From contig CACAMI010000001.1 of NCBI GenBank assembly GCA_902533625.1, positions 1-64,000 on the forward strand: a stretch of 64,000 bases of DNA. The letters run 5' to 3'. Shown piece after piece: positions 38,891 to 49,882 of the stretch. How positions within the stretch are numbered: the first letter of the stretch is position 1; every line of letters starts with the position of its first letter. Source of the DNA: an uncultured Alphaproteobacteria bacterium. Lineage in GTDB: Bacteria; Pseudomonadota; Alphaproteobacteria; Rhodobacterales; Rhodobacteraceae. The position numbers and the translations under genes were made by a program. The notes beneath the pieces are model-generated. The model searched no databases. It had not been told where the DNA came from and saw only the letters and a program-made list of their open reading frames with translations.

Positions 38891-40288
38891 CTAGGCTTTT
38901 TGTTTTTTTAATATAGCAATATAGAATCCATCGACACCGCCAATATCAATTAGGTAGTTAGGGTTTAATCTTATTCCACCCAAACAATCTGTCAAAGATT
39001 GCTTTAAGCCTAAATCATTATGATTTATTTTCTCAACACTATAGTTTTTATTACTCCCTAAAAAAACAGAAATTATTCTCTCTCCTTCCTCAGGAGAAAT
39101 TGAGCATGTTGAAAATACTAGATTTCCACCTGGCTTTACCCAATTGCTCACATGGTTTAAAAGCCTTTTTTGAACTTCAGAGAACGTCTTTATCCTTGAA
39201 ATTGGGTCTAGATATTCAATCTCTGGGTTTTTTCTTAATGTTCCAGTGGAAGAACAAGGGGCATCCAATAAAACAACATCATAAGGTATTTCTGGGGTAA
39301 AATCCAAAATATCCGAAATAATTATTTTTGAGCTTAATTTTGTACGTTCTAAATTCTGTTTTAAAATTTCCACTCTCCTTTTGGACCGATCTATAGATGT
39401 TGTCCTAGCGCCACCACTAACAAGTTGCATTGTTTTACCACCAGGAGCTGCACAACAATCTAGGACTTGTAGATTTTCTATATTCCCCAACAAAAGTACC
39501 GGTAGAGAAGCTGAAAAATTTTGGACCCACCATGCTCCTTCTTTATAACCTGGCATTTCTGAAACTTTTCCTATTTTCTGTAACCTTAAGGTGTTCGAAT
39601 TTCCTATCCTCTTTCCGCCGAGGAGTTTCTCCCATTTTTTCAGTTCACTTTCGTTTTTCACAGTCACATCAGTAATTGGCTCATTTCTAAATGCATGCCA
39701 TATTTTTTTCTGAATCTCTCTTCCATAAATTTTGATGCAATAATCAGCCAATTCTGTTTTGTTTTCTAGGTTATGGTCAAAAGTTGATGGATTTATTTTT
39801 GAAAGATCTTTTTTTGAAAATGAGCGAAGAACTGCATTAACAAATGCAACAGAATATTTATCTTTCATTTTAATTTTCGCCAATTTCACTGCATTATCAA
39901 CAGAGGCGTGTGGTGGAATGTTTTCGATTAAAATTTCTAGTGTTGCTATCCGTAAAATATTTAGCAATACCTTACTTGGCCTTTTCTTTACTAGCAAAGA
40001 TATTTGATGGTCTATTATTGGCAGATTTTTTATGACTGACTTTGCCAACCTATTAGCATGCGCCAACTTTTCTGGCCTTACTTTAGATAAATTAATTTCA
40101 TTGTTTAAAAAAAAATCGGAACACATTTTATTTTCAATAAATAGATGGTTTAGAATTTCTAGAGCTATAAACCGATCTAATATTTCTTGTTTTTTTGCTA
40201 CTTGAATTAAATTTGTAAAATAAAATTTCTTATTATTATTCATAGTTTTTATTGTTTGTGTTATGATTTTTATGTTATGTATTTCCAA
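38891..40288 (-). CDS. rsmB: 16S rRNA (cytosine-C5) methyltransferase RsmB/NOL1-NOP2-Sun family
   Basis: NusB-like N-terminus; VLDCCAAPGGKTMQLVSGGARTTSIDRSKRRVEILKQNL; VLLDAPCSSTGTLRKNPEI; FSTCSISPEEGE. Confidence 0.92.
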   Translation of the reverse strand: MEIHNIKIITQTIKTMNNNKKFYFTNLIQVAKKQEILDRFIALEILNHLFIENKMCSDFFLNNEINLSKVRPEKLAHANRLAKSVIKNLPIIDHQISLLVKKRPSKVLLNILRIATLEILIENIPPHASVDNAVKLAKIKMKDKYSVAFVNAVLRSFSKKDLSKINPSTFDHNLENKTELADYCIKIYGREIQKKIWHAFRNEPITDVTVKNESELKKWEKLLGGKRIGNSNTLRLQKIGKVSEMPGYKEGAWWVQNFSASLPVLLLGNIENLQVLDCCAAPGGKTMQLVSGGARTTSIDRSKRRVEILKQNLERTKLSSKIIISDILDFTPEIPYDVVLLDAPCSSTGTLRKNPEIEYLDPISRIKTFSEVQKRLLNHVSNWVKPGGNLVFSTCSISPEEGERIISVFLGSNKNYSVEKINHNDLGLKQSLTDCLGGIRLNPNYLIDIGGVDGFYIAILKKQKA

Positions 40289-40306
40289 ATTGTACTTATA
40301 TGATAT

Positions 40307-40498
40307 TTGGAAACTCTAGTGAAACAAAATAAGGCCTTAGATAAGAGGAAAATTGCTGAAAGAGCTCTTAAGGAAGCCGAACTTCGAAGAAAAGCTAATA
40401 AATTTCCGACAATGCCTAAAGAATACGGCGGGAGAGATGGGTTAGAGCCAACCCGCTATAAAGATTGGGAAGTAAAGGGAATTGTAAGTGATTTCTAA
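40307..40498 (+). CDS. DUF1674 family protein (SDHAF4-like)
   Basis: C-terminal PKEYGGRDGLEPTRYKDWEVKGIVSDF; TTG 40307 or GTG 40319 start. Confidence 0.82.
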   Translation: METLVKQNKALDKRKIAERALKEAELRRKANKFPTMPKEYGGRDGLEPTRYKDWEVKGIVSDF

Positions 40499-40507
40499 TC
40501 TTTTTTC

Positions 40508-40535
40508 TTGATAAAAAGAATTTTTATTCTATGTT
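40508..40535 (+). promoter_or_regulatory. Possible promoter for rimP-nusA-infB operon
   Basis: TTGATA (40508-40513) - 16 bp - TATGTT (40530-40535), in the gap after the DUF1674 stop; weak match by eye only. Confidence 0.3.
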
Positions 40536-40562
40536 AGGTCCCACAACTTAACATTTATGATG

Positions 40563-40585
40563 CGGGCTTCAGGCCCGTTTTTTTT
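40563..40585 (+). terminator. Intrinsic terminator/possible attenuator directly abutting rimP ATG
   Basis: CGGGC-TTCAG-GCCCG followed by 8 T, then ATG at 40586. Confidence 0.8.
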
Positions 40586-41059
40586 ATGATTGACCTTATA
40601 GCAAAAAATAAAATTGAAAAAAAGATCCTTACCACAATTGAGGGCTCTGTGAAAACAATGGGCTTTGATATAATCAAAATAAGGTATGTGGAAGATGAAA
40701 ATTCATTGCTACAAATTTTTATAGATAACGAAAATAGTACTGTGAGTATCGATGACTGTGGGAAGGTTTCAAAAAAGGTTTCTTTGTTACTAGGTATAGA
40801 AAGTCCTATTGAGACAAATTATAGGCTTGAAATATCATCACCAGGAATAGAAAGACCTCTTACTAAGCTGTCTCACCTGGAAGAATTTATTGGTCACAAA
40901 ATATATGTTAAGACGCAAAAAAAGTTTCACAACAGAGATAAATTCAAGTGTAAACTGCTAGGCTTTAGCGAAAGTGAAATTTTTATTGAAGAAAAAAATG
41001 TTCAAAGGAATTTCAGTTTCGGTGACATAATAGACATAGAACTTCGTCCAGAAATTTAG
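40586..41059 (+). CDS. rimP: Ribosome maturation factor RimP
   Basis: TIEGSVKTMGFDIIKIRYV, STVSIDDCGKVSKKVSLLLGIE, YRLEISSPGIERPLTK. Confidence 0.93.
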   Translation: MIDLIAKNKIEKKILTTIEGSVKTMGFDIIKIRYVEDENSLLQIFIDNENSTVSIDDCGKVSKKVSLLLGIESPIETNYRLEISSPGIERPLTKLSHLEEFIGHKIYVKTQKKFHNRDKFKCKLLGFSESEIFIEEKNVQRNFSFGDIIDIELRPEI

Positions 41060-41087
41060 TTCTTTATTAATTTTACTAGAGGAAAAA

Positions 41088-42698
41088 ATGCAAACTACAT
41101 CAGCAAACAAACTAGAATTACTACAAATAGCAGAATCAGTTGCCAGAGAAAAACTTATAGATCCAGAGCTAGTTATAGAAGCCATGGAAGAAAGTTTAGC
41201 AAAGGCAGCAAAATCTAGGTATGGAGCAGAATACGATATTCGAGCTAAAATTGATACTACCTCCGGGGAACTGAAGATGGAACGGTATAGAAAAATTGTC
41301 GATTTAGTTGAAAATCATTTCATAGAAATTACTTTAGAAGACGCTACAAAAATTCGTACTGATTCAGTAATTGGGGAAGATATTGTTGATAATCTCCCAC
41401 CATTAGACTTTGGGAGAATAGCAGCTCAGTCAGCAAAGCAAGTCATCACTCAAAAAGTTCGTGAAGCAGAAAGGGCTAGGCAATACGAGGAATTCAAAGA
41501 CAGGGTAGGCGAAATAATTAATGGACAGGTACGTAGGGTTGAGTATGGAAATGTTATAGTAGATCTCGGTAGAGGAGAGGCAATTTTAAAAAGAGACCAG
41601 CTTATAAATAGAGAACCTTTAAGAATAAATGACAGAGTTAGAGCTATAATTAAAGAAGTACGGGAAGAGACCCGAGGTCCACAAATATTTCTTTCCCGAA
41701 CGGCTCCAGAATTTTTATCTGAACTGTTTAAAATGGAAGTTCCAGAAATCTATGATGGAATAATTGAAATTAGAACTGTGGCCAGAGATCCTGGAAGTAG
41801 GGCTAAGATTGGAGTAATATCCCATGATACATCAATAGATCCTGTTGGCGCCTGTGTAGGCATGAGAGGCAGCAGAGTTCAGGCTGTTGTTAATGAATTA
41901 CAAGGTGAAAAAATCGATATAATTCCTTGGAATGAAGACGCACCGACTTTTCTTGTAAATGCCCTTCAACCTGCAGAAGTCTCTAAAGTGGTTTTAGATG
42001 AAGATGCCCAAAGAATAGAGGTTGTTGTTCCAGATGAACAGCTTAGCCTAGCCATTGGTAGAAGAGGACAAAACGTACGGTTAGCAAGCCAATTAACAGG
42101 TTTTGACATAGATATAATGACCGAAGCGGATGAAAGTGAAAAAAGACAACTTGAGTTTTCAGAAAGAACAAAACTTTTTGTAGAAAGGCTTAATATAGAT
42201 GAAATGGTCGCTCAACTTCTCGTTTCAGAAGGTTTTTCTACCCTTGAAGAAGTTGCATATGTAAGCTCTGAAGAAATTGCTTCTATCGATGGTTTCGACG
42301 ACACCACAGCTGAAGAACTACAAGCTAGGGCTCGAGAATCTTTGGAGGAGACAAATGCAAAATCATTAGCTCGTGCAAAAGAGCTTGGTGCTGACGACAC
42401 TCTTATAAATATTGAAGGCCTTTCCCCTCCCATGATAGAGGTTTTAGCGGAAGACGGAATAAAAACTCTAAAGGATTTTGCTACTTGTGCAGATTGGGAA
42501 CTTTCTGGAGGATACTCTACAGTCGATGGCAAAAGAGTTAAGGATGAAGGGTTATTAGAAAGTTTTGATATTTCTTTAATGGAAGCCAGAACCTTAATCA
42601 TGGATTCCAGACTAAAGTTAGGTTTAATTTCACAAGAAGATTATGACGAACAAATGGGCTCACAAGAACCGCCTGAAGAGATGACCGAGGAATCTTAA
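41088..42698 (+). CDS. nusA: Transcription termination/antitermination factor NusA
   Basis: [39 protein letters not shown]1 and KH domains; [54 protein letters not shown]. Confidence 0.98.
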   Translation: MQTTSANKLELLQIAESVAREKLIDPELVIEAMEESLAKAAKSRYGAEYDIRAKIDTTSGELKMERYRKIVDLVENHFIEITLEDATKIRTDSVIGEDIVDNLPPLDFGRIAAQSAKQVITQKVREAERARQYEEFKDRVGEIINGQVRRVEYGNVIVDLGRGEAILKRDQLINREPLRINDRVRAIIKEVREETRGPQIFLSRTAPEFLSELFKMEVPEIYDGIIEIRTVARDPGSRAKIGVISHDTSIDPVGACVGMRGSRVQAVVNELQGEKIDIIPWNEDAPTFLVNALQPAEVSKVVLDEDAQRIEVVVPDEQLSLAIGRRGQNVRLASQLTGFDIDIMTEADESEKRQLEFSERTKLFVERLNIDEMVAQLLVSEGFSTLEEVAYVSSEEIASIDGFDDTTAEELQARARESLEETNAKSLARAKELGADDTLINIEGLSPPMIEVLAEDGIKTLKDFATCADWELSGGYSTVDGKRVKDEGLLESFDISLMEARTLIMDSRLKLGLISQEDYDEQMGSQEPPEEMTEES

Positions 42699-42736
42699 TA
42701 ATATTCATATTTTTTGGAACTGAAAGGGAAGTTGTA

Positions 42737-43273
42737 TTGAATAAAGAGACTTGTGAAACTGAGGATCGGTTAAAACTAATATTAACTGAAAATGGAGAAT
42801 TAATACCTGACATATACAACAAGCTACCTGGAAAATGTTATTGGGTACGGTTTCATAGGGAAGATATAGAAAACATCATAGAAAAAAAAGCTTCTGTATC
42901 ACCAACTCACTCGAAAGCAACTATGTTCCAAACCTTATTCTTAAACATAGAAAAGCAGTTTAAGAAAAATATTTTTCTTAAACTATCTCTTGCTAGAAAA
43001 TCCGGTAATTTGATCTTTGGATTTGAAAAAGTAAAAATGGCATTAAAATCAGGAGATTCCAATATTTTATTCCATGCAAATAACGGCTCTTCTAAAGAAT
43101 TAAAACGTATAAAACCTAGATCTGTAAAATTAATCTTGGTAACTTTGTTTAGCTCCAGTGAATTGGGTAAAGTTTTTAATAGAGACAATGTTGCTCATTC
43201 ATGCGTACTAAAGGGTGGTTTAGCTAAATCTTTAATTTTAGACGTAAAAAAACTAGAAGGTATCCAAAATTAG
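42737..43273 (+). CDS. YlxR-like/L7Ae-like RNA-binding protein (diverged)
   Basis: Position between nusA and infB; YWVRFHREDIENII; L7Ae-like middle part LARKSGNLIFGFEKVKMALKSGDSNILFHANNGS. Confidence 0.75.
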   Translation: MNKETCETEDRLKLILTENGELIPDIYNKLPGKCYWVRFHREDIENIIEKKASVSPTHSKATMFQTLFLNIEKQFKKNIFLKLSLARKSGNLIFGFEKVKMALKSGDSNILFHANNGSSKELKRIKPRSVKLILVTLFSSSELGKVFNRDNVAHSCVLKGGLAKSLILDVKKLEGIQN

Positions 43274-43311
43274 TTATATACCTTTTTTAGAATTTATTAG
43301 AAAGTTTTTAA

Positions 43312-45741
43312 ATGAGTGAAGACGGATACCCAGAAAAGAAAAATAAGTCCTTAAATTTAAGGGGAGGACAAGGTGTTGTTAGACAAAACTTTTCCCATGG
43401 AAGGGTAAAATCTGTTGTAGTTGAAACCAAAAGGAAAAAATTAATACTCTCTAAACCAAACTCTCTTAATCCATCACCGAAAACGGGTGAAGTAATACAA
43501 TCAAAACAGGACATAAAGTTTTCGGGTGAATTGGAAAGGAAACGAAAAGCTTTGGAGGCTGCCAAAGGTGTGGAAGCGGTTAGAAAAGAGAAAGAAGTTG
43601 CTGAGAGAAAAAAGAGGGATTTGGAGCTGGAGGAGCTCAGATCAAATAGGAAAGCTCAAGAGACATTTAAAGAAGATAAAAAAGTGGATTTGTCTTCTCT
43701 GAAAAACAGCTTACCTTCTGAACCAATAGTTGAAAAACCTAGAGCAAAGCCAGAAAAAAGTTTTTCTAAAAATGTTTCACTAAAGAAATCTAGAAGTGAA
43801 GAGGAGGAAAATAAAAAGACTTCCAGAAACACTGAAGACAGGAGACGGTCAGGTAAACTTACCATTGTACAGGCACTTGGAGAGGAAGGTGGACGACATA
43901 GATCTATTGCCTCCATGAGAAGGCGGCAAGAAAAAGAAAAGAGAAGACTAACACAAGAACCACAAGAAAGAGAAAAGGTTATAAGAGATGTGCAGATTCC
44001 TGATTCCATAACGGTACAAGAACTTGCAAATCGAATGGCAGAAAGATCTGCTGCTGTCGTAAAAACCCTTATGACAAATGGAATAATGGCCACTCAAAAC
44101 CAAATAATTGATTCAGACACTGCAATGCTTATTGTCGAAGAGTTTGGACACAAAACAATTAGGGTTTCTGAATCTGATATAGAAGATTCTATTGTTAATT
44201 TTGATGAAGCTGACGATGGAGAGAAGTCACCGAGACCACCTATAATTACTATTATGGGACACGTGGATCATGGAAAAACTACTCTACTCGATGCTATAAA
44301 AAGTACAAATGTTGTCTCTTCAGAGGCTGGAGGAATAACTCAACACATTGGCGCGTACCAAGTAAAGACAAAAAATGGGGAATTATTAACTTTTATTGAC
44401 ACTCCTGGACACTCTGCTTTTACATCTATGAGAGCACGGGGAGCTCAAGTTACTGATATTGTTGTATTAGTTGTTGCCGCTGATGATGGAGTGATGCCTC
44501 AAACAATTGAAGCAATAAATCATGCTAAGGCAGCAAATGTGCCTATCATTGTCGCCATAAATAAATCAGATAAACCTGATGCTGATGCAAATAGAGTAAG
44601 AACTGAACTTCTTCAACACGAAATAGTTGTAGAATCTATGTCTGGAGAAGTATTGGAGGTCGAAGTATCTGCCTTAAATTCTACAGGCCTTGATAAACTT
44701 TTAGATGCAATAGCTCTACAGTCGGAACTTTTGGAATTAAGCGCTAATAAAACCAGACCAGCTGAAGGGGCTGTAATTGAAGCAAAACTAGATGTCGGAA
44801 AGGGACCCATAGCTACTGTGTTAGTGTTAAAGGGTACTTTGAAAACTGGGGATATTTTTGTTGTTGGGTGCCAATGGGGTAAAGTCAGAGCTCTTTTAGA
44901 CGACACTGGTTCGGTAACAAAAACTGCCACACCTTCAGTACCCGTCGAGGTACTAGGACTTAATGGAACTCCTGAGGCAGGTGATTTATTAAATGTTGTA
45001 ACAGATGAATCTAAGGCTAGAGAACTTGCGAATTATAGAGCACAAATTCTTAAAGATAAAAAAGCTGCACTTGGATCTGGGGCTTCATTCGAACAACTTT
45101 TGGCAAATGCAAAAATAAAGGAAAATATTTCTGAACTACCTGTCTTAGTTAAGTCAGATGTTCAGGGTTCTGCTGAAGCAATAGTTCAGGCTTTAAATAA
45201 AGTTGGAAATGAGGAAGTGGTAGTTAAAGTTTTATACTCGGGGGTAGGCGCCATTACCGAAAGTGATGTTTTACTTGCCGAAGCGTCCAGTGCACCAATA
45301 ATAGGTTTCAATGTTAGAGCTAATGCCCCAGCAAGAGAATCTGCAAATCAAAAAAATGTGGAAATAAAGTATTTTTCTATAATTTATGACCTGGTAGATA
45401 ACATTAAGGGACTTGCTTCAGGTTTATTAACCCCAAAAATAGAAGAAACTTTTATTGGCTATGCTGAAATTAAGCAAATTTTTAAAGTAAGTGACTCTGG
45501 GAAAATTGCTGGTTGCTTAGTTAATGAAGGCATAGCTAAAAAAGATGCTGGAGTAAGACTTCTTAGGGACAATGTGGTTATACATCAAGGAAAGCTCAAG
45601 ACTCTAAAGAGGTTTAAAGATGATGTTAAAGAAGTTCAATCTGGCCAAGAGTGTGGCATGGCATTTGAAAGTTATGACGACATAAGAGAAAGTGATATGA
45701 TCGAAATATTTACAACCAAGGAAATTAAAAGATCTCTTTGA
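43312..45741 (+). CDS. infB: Translation initiation factor IF-2
   Basis: [76 protein letters not shown]. Confidence 0.99.
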   Translation: MSEDGYPEKKNKSLNLRGGQGVVRQNFSHGRVKSVVVETKRKKLILSKPNSLNPSPKTGEVIQSKQDIKFSGELERKRKALEAAKGVEAVRKEKEVAERKKRDLELEELRSNRKAQETFKEDKKVDLSSLKNSLPSEPIVEKPRAKPEKSFSKNVSLKKSRSEEEENKKTSRNTEDRRRSGKLTIVQALGEEGGRHRSIASMRRRQEKEKRRLTQEPQEREKVIRDVQIPDSITVQELANRMAERSAAVVKTLMTNGIMATQNQIIDSDTAMLIVEEFGHKTIRVSESDIEDSIVNFDEADDGEKSPRPPIITIMGHVDHGKTTLLDAIKSTNVVSSEAGGITQHIGAYQVKTKNGELLTFIDTPGHSAFTSMRARGAQVTDIVVLVVAADDGVMPQTIEAINHAKAANVPIIVAINKSDKPDADANRVRTELLQHEIVVESMSGEVLEVEVSALNSTGLDKLLDAIALQSELLELSANKTRPAEGAVIEAKLDVGKGPIATVLVLKGTLKTGDIFVVGCQWGKVRALLDDTGSVTKTATPSVPVEVLGLNGTPEAGDLLNVVTDESKARELANYRAQILKDKKAALGSGASFEQLLANAKIKENISELPVLVKSDVQGSAEAIVQALNKVGNEEVVVKVLYSGVGAITESDVLLAEASSAPIIGFNVRANAPARESANQKNVEIKYFSIIYDLVDNIKGLASGLLTPKIEETFIGYAEIKQIFKVSDSGKIAGCLVNEGIAKKDAGVRLLRDNVVIHQGKLKTLKRFKDDVKEVQSGQECGMAFESYDDIRESDMIEIFTTKEIKRSL

Positions 45742-45763
45742 TATCTTTGTTTGGACATAAATA

Positions 45764-46339
45764 ATGACTTTAAGTTATGATATCCACTCTGCTAACCAAA
45801 ACTGGCATGGAACGACAATAGTTGGGGTAAGGAAGAACGGACAGGTGACGATTGCTGGTGACGGACAAGTGTCTCTTGGGCAATCAATTATAAAAAGCTC
45901 AGCGAAAAAAATCAGGCGAATTATAATTGAGAAAAATGAAGTTATTGCGGGGTTTGCAGGATCCACAGCAGATGCTTTTACTTTAATTGAACGGTTAGAG
46001 AAAAAACTTGAGAGAAGTCCAGGTCATCTTACTAAAGCTTCAATAGAGTTAGCTAAAGACTGGAGAACAGATAAATACCTTAGAAATCTGGAAGCGATGT
46101 TAATAGTTTCAGACGGAAGTACTTTACTAATTTTAACTGGATCCGGTGATGTTTTAGAACCTGAGAACAATATTGCAGCTGTTGGTTCAGGAGGCAACTA
46201 TGCATTAGCTGCTGCTAGAGGCTTGTACGATACTGCTGAAGATACAAAAGTAATAGCTTCTAAGGCACTGAAAATAGCATCAGAAATATGCGTGTATACA
46301 AATGGAAACTTGATTTCTGAGACGTTAAAATCAAAATAA
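45764..46339 (+). CDS. hslV: ATP-dependent protease peptidase subunit HslV
   Basis: [57 protein letters not shown]. Confidence 0.97.
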   Translation: MTLSYDIHSANQNWHGTTIVGVRKNGQVTIAGDGQVSLGQSIIKSSAKKIRRIIIEKNEVIAGFAGSTADAFTLIERLEKKLERSPGHLTKASIELAKDWRTDKYLRNLEAMLIVSDGSTLLILTGSGDVLEPENNIAAVGSGGNYALAAARGLYDTAEDTKVIASKALKIASEICVYTNGNLISETLKSK

Positions 46340-46371
46340 TCGTTATTTTTATAATTTATTAGGTTTTTATT

Positions 46372-47691
46372 ATGATAAATTTAACTCCCAAAAAAATAGT
46401 AGCTGAGCTTAATCGGTTCATTATAGGTCAACATGACGCTAAAAAAGCTGTTGCCGTTGCAATCAGAAACCGGTGGAGGCGATTACAATTACCTATAGAA
46501 CTTCAAGAAGAAATTTATCCAAAGAATATTTTAATGATAGGGCCAACAGGAGTAGGAAAGACGGAGATTTCTAGAAGGTTGGCAAAGATTACGGGCGCAC
46601 CATTTTTAAAGATTGAAGCAACAAAATTTACTGAAGTAGGGTACGTTGGTAGAGATGTGGAGCAAATAATTAGAGATTTAGTAGAAAATTCTATTTTTTT
46701 GGTTAGAGAGGAAATGCGTTCAAAAGTAAAAGCTGAAGCACATGCTGAGGCAGAAAAAAGAGTGGTCAAAGCGCTGGCCGGTTCAGAATCTAGAGAGCAA
46801 ACTATAGAGATGTTTCGCAAAAAACTAAAGGATGGACTTCTGGACGACAAAGAAATTGATATAGATATAAGAGATAGAAATATGAACTTAAGTCTTTCAG
46901 ATTTAACTAATAATATGGGTTCCTTTAACAATAATAGCTTAGGATCTTTAAATTTAGTTGATCTATTCAACTTTAGTAACAAGGACTCAAAAAAGAAAAA
47001 AAGAGTAAAGGTGAAAGACAGCTATGATTTGTTAGTAGAAGAAGAAGCGGACAAACTTTTGGATGAAGAGGTAGTTGTTAAAGAATCCCTTAAAAGAACT
47101 GAGCAAACAGGAATTGTTTTTCTTGATGAAATAGACAAGGTTTGTGATAATTCTCAAAATACCGGTGCTAACGTTAGCAGAGAGGGTGTTCAAAGAGATC
47201 TTCTTCCATTGATAGAAGGAACAACGGTCAGCACAAAGTATGGTCCCATAAAGACAGACCACATACTTTTTATAGCAAGTGGGGCTTTCCATTTATCTAG
47301 ACCATCAGACCTTCTTCCAGAACTTCAGGGAAGGTTACCTATAAGAGTGGAATTAAAAAACCTTTCTAAAAATGACTTTATAAAAATTCTTACAGACACG
47401 GACAATGCTCTCACTATTCAGTATAAAGAACTAATGAGAACCGAAGGGTTAGATGTTAATTTTAATTCTAAAGGTATTGAAGAAATAGCTCGTGTGGCAG
47501 AAAATATTAATAACAAAGTTGAAAGCATAGGAGCGCGACGACTTTATACCGTTCTTGAAAAAGTTTTTGATGAAATTAGCTATAATGCCCCAGATTTGAA
47601 AGGAGAAAAAATAACTATAAATGAAGGTTTTGTTAAAAAGAACTTGAAAAATATGGGAGAAAGTACCGATGAAGAGAACTTAATTTTATAA
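46372..47691 (+). CDS. hslU: ATP-dependent protease ATPase subunit HslU
   Basis: [74 protein letters not shown]. Confidence 0.98.
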   Translation: MINLTPKKIVAELNRFIIGQHDAKKAVAVAIRNRWRRLQLPIELQEEIYPKNILMIGPTGVGKTEISRRLAKITGAPFLKIEATKFTEVGYVGRDVEQIIRDLVENSIFLVREEMRSKVKAEAHAEAEKRVVKALAGSESREQTIEMFRKKLKDGLLDDKEIDIDIRDRNMNLSLSDLTNNMGSFNNNSLGSLNLVDLFNFSNKDSKKKKRVKVKDSYDLLVEEEADKLLDEEVVVKESLKRTEQTGIVFLDEIDKVCDNSQNTGANVSREGVQRDLLPLIEGTTVSTKYGPIKTDHILFIASGAFHLSRPSDLLPELQGRLPIRVELKNLSKNDFIKILTDTDNALTIQYKELMRTEGLDVNFNSKGIEEIARVAENINNKVESIGARRLYTVLEKVFDEISYNAPDLKGEKITINEGFVKKNLKNMGESTDEENLIL

Positions 47692-48231
47692 ACTTTTTTT
47701 TCTTATATATATATAGTAGGCGCCCGAGCCTCCATGGTTAAGTGCAGCAGGAAAAACAGCTAAAATATTATTGGATTGTGCTGACTGGGAAATCCATTGA
47801 GGTAGTTCCTTTTTTAAAACCCCAACTTCCCCTAGATTGGAAAGCTTATTACCCTTTCCTGTAATTATTAAAACAAATCTTAATTTAGCCTTTATAGAAG
47901 TCTCTATAAAGTTTAAGACCCTTATGTGTGCCTCTTTCCTCCTTAACCCATGCAAATCTAAAGTCGCTTCGGGTCTAATTTTTCCTCTTTTAAGATCTCT
48001 AAGTTTTTTCTTATCAATTGCTTGTTCATTTATATTATGAAACCCAGTTTGTGCTTTTTTCCCTTTTATTGGGATTTCTTTTTTTTCAACATTGGGATTA
48101 TATATGAATTTTTTGGTGAAATTGTTTTTTGGAATAGAGTTTTTATGATCCATTTTAGGAATTTTTTTTATTTTATTTGAAAACTCCTCCCATGTTTTTA
48201 GGTCATCTTTCGAAAGATCTTTACTTTTCAC
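47686..48231 (-). CDS. Smr/MutS2-domain protein
   Basis: [39 protein letters not shown]...[15 protein letters not shown]. Confidence 0.9.
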   Translation of the reverse strand: MKSKDLSKDDLKTWEEFSNKIKKIPKMDHKNSIPKNNFTKKFIYNPNVEKKEIPIKGKKAQTGFHNINEQAIDKKKLRDLKRGKIRPEATLDLHGLRRKEAHIRVLNFIETSIKAKLRFVLIITGKGNKLSNLGEVGVLKKELPQWISQSAQSNNILAVFPAALNHGGSGAYYIYIRKKSL

Positions 48232-48250
48232 AACTTAATTTAACCTTTAT

Positions 48251-48904
48251 TTAACCGTTGGTGCTGATCAAAAACCAATTAGGTTCCTTTTTCGAAAAGT
48301 TCTTAAAAAATGTCCATGTGTCCTTCTGTTTTTTTATTTTTTTTGGATCACCTTCTACTACTTTTCCACCCACATCCTTAACAACAGAACTAATATCAGA
48401 CACAAAAGACAAAGTGATTTCTGCTACTCTATTTTCTTTGTCGTATGAGGCATCCTTTAATCTTATTTCCCGCACCCCACCAAACTCGATTTCTACCGTG
48501 TAACCATTGTTAGCTCTTTCGTCTATTACTTTAGAAAAAGCTTCAAAAACTTCATCTAAAAGTAGTGGTCTTAATTTTTCTACATCTCCTCTTTCAAAAG
48601 AAACAATGATCAACTCATATGCCTTTTTTGCTCCCGAAATGAAATCTTTTACAGTGAAGGTTTTGTCACTCTTTTTCATTTCTTTTAGAGAGTTTCCTGA
48701 CGAACTGTCTATATCTACGTAATCTGCTATGTCTTCATCCGCATTGTCTACGTTAGAGTTAATATCAACATTCAAATCAACTGGTTTCAAATTAGTCGGC
48801 TTATTATTGATATTTCCTTCGTGCCCTTGCCTATTCCCTAATACAGAAAAAAGCCTCCAAAATAGAAACAAAGCTACAGATGCTAGGATAATTATGTTTG
48901 TCAT
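48251..48904 (-). CDS. Tim44/TimA family protein
   Basis: N-terminal TM, then FISGAKKAYELIIVSFERGDVEKLRPLLLDEVFEAFSKVI; WTFFKNFSKKEPNWFLIST. Confidence 0.88.
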   Translation of the reverse strand: MTNIIILASVALFLFWRLFSVLGNRQGHEGNINNKPTNLKPVDLNVDINSNVDNADEDIADYVDIDSSSGNSLKEMKKSDKTFTVKDFISGAKKAYELIIVSFERGDVEKLRPLLLDEVFEAFSKVIDERANNGYTVEIEFGGVREIRLKDASYDKENRVAEITLSFVSDISSVVKDVGGKVVEGDPKKIKKQKDTWTFFKNFSKKEPNWFLISTNG

Positions 48905-48999
48905 TTTTTGTTCCTTTTGGATTTTTTTATTTATTTAACATTTTTTTTCTTTAAAACAATCATATCTATAAAACTATTTTAATTTTTTAATATATCAAA

Positions 49000-49428
49000 A
49001 TGAAACTTATACTATTATTAATTATCATACCAGTATGCGAAATTTTCCTATTTATAACGATTAGTAATTATATTGGCTTATTTTATGTTTTGTTTTTTAC
49101 GGTTTTAACTGCCTTCCTTGGACTTTCCTTAGTCAAAACACATTGGAAGAAAAACTTACAAAAATATAGTGTCAATTCTCTTAGCTCGGTACAATTAAAT
49201 TTTGAAAATTTATCAGACAGTCTCTTCATTTTAGTTTCGGGAATATTTTTTATTACCCCAGGTTTTCTAACTGATTTATTTGCTATTATTCTAATTCATC
49301 CCAGTATAAGAAGTTTTATTAGACACTGGTTAATTTCACATTTTATAGATTCTGTTGAAATAAAAAGAGGTGGTAAAAAAACTCCTCATGAATATGTCGA
49401 AACTGATTATGAAGAGGTAAAAGACTAA
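49000..49428 (+). CDS. FxsA family membrane protein
   Basis: PVCEIFLFITISNYIGLFYVLFFTVLTAFLGLSLVKT; GIFFITPGFLTDLFAIILIHPSIRSF. Confidence 0.88.
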   Translation: MKLILLLIIIPVCEIFLFITISNYIGLFYVLFFTVLTAFLGLSLVKTHWKKNLQKYSVNSLSSVQLNFENLSDSLFILVSGIFFITPGFLTDLFAIILIHPSIRSFIRHWLISHFIDSVEIKRGGKKTPHEYVETDYEEVKD

Positions 49429-49453
49429 ATGTCATTTCCTTTAGGAGAAAAGA

Positions 49454-49882
49454 ATGGAAAAAGAGACGAAGAAATTTAGAATTATTACGCAGTATATAAA
49501 GGATTTATCTTTTGAAAATAAATTAGCGATTGATCATAAAGCTTCCAAGGTCAAACCTGAACCTAATTTTAATCTTGATATCAAAACGGCTTCTCTTGGA
49601 AACTCTATATATGAAGTATCTCTTGTTTGCAATGTCGAAGCAAAAATAGAAAATGAAACTGTTTATATAATTGAGCTTATATATTGTGGTATATGTTCTG
49701 TTTCTAGCGATTCTGAAATAGAGTTGAAAAACGTTCTTTACTCTAAAGTACCAGGTTTTATTTACCCCTATGCTAGGCGAATAATTTCTAGTCTAACTAT
49801 GGACAGCAACTTTCCTACGATAAGCATCGGTCCAATATATTTTGAAGAAATTAAATCAGAAGATATAGATATTGATCAATAG
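49454..49882 (+). CDS. secB: Protein-export chaperone SecB
   Basis: FRIITQYIKDLSFENKLAI; YCGICSV; VPGFIYPYARRIISSLTMDSNFPTISIGPIYFEEI. Confidence 0.93.
   Translation: MEKETKKFRIITQYIKDLSFENKLAIDHKASKVKPEPNFNLDIKTASLGNSIYEVSLVCNVEAKIENETVYIIELIYCGICSVSSDSEIELKNVLYSKVPGFIYPYARRIISSLTMDSNFPTISIGPIYFEEIKSEDIDIDQ

Noticed and set aside
43656-44093. 145-aa minus-strand ORF opposite infB (also 42212..42601, 46515..46982)
   Set aside because: Serine/leucine-rich shadow ORFs of well-identified genes.
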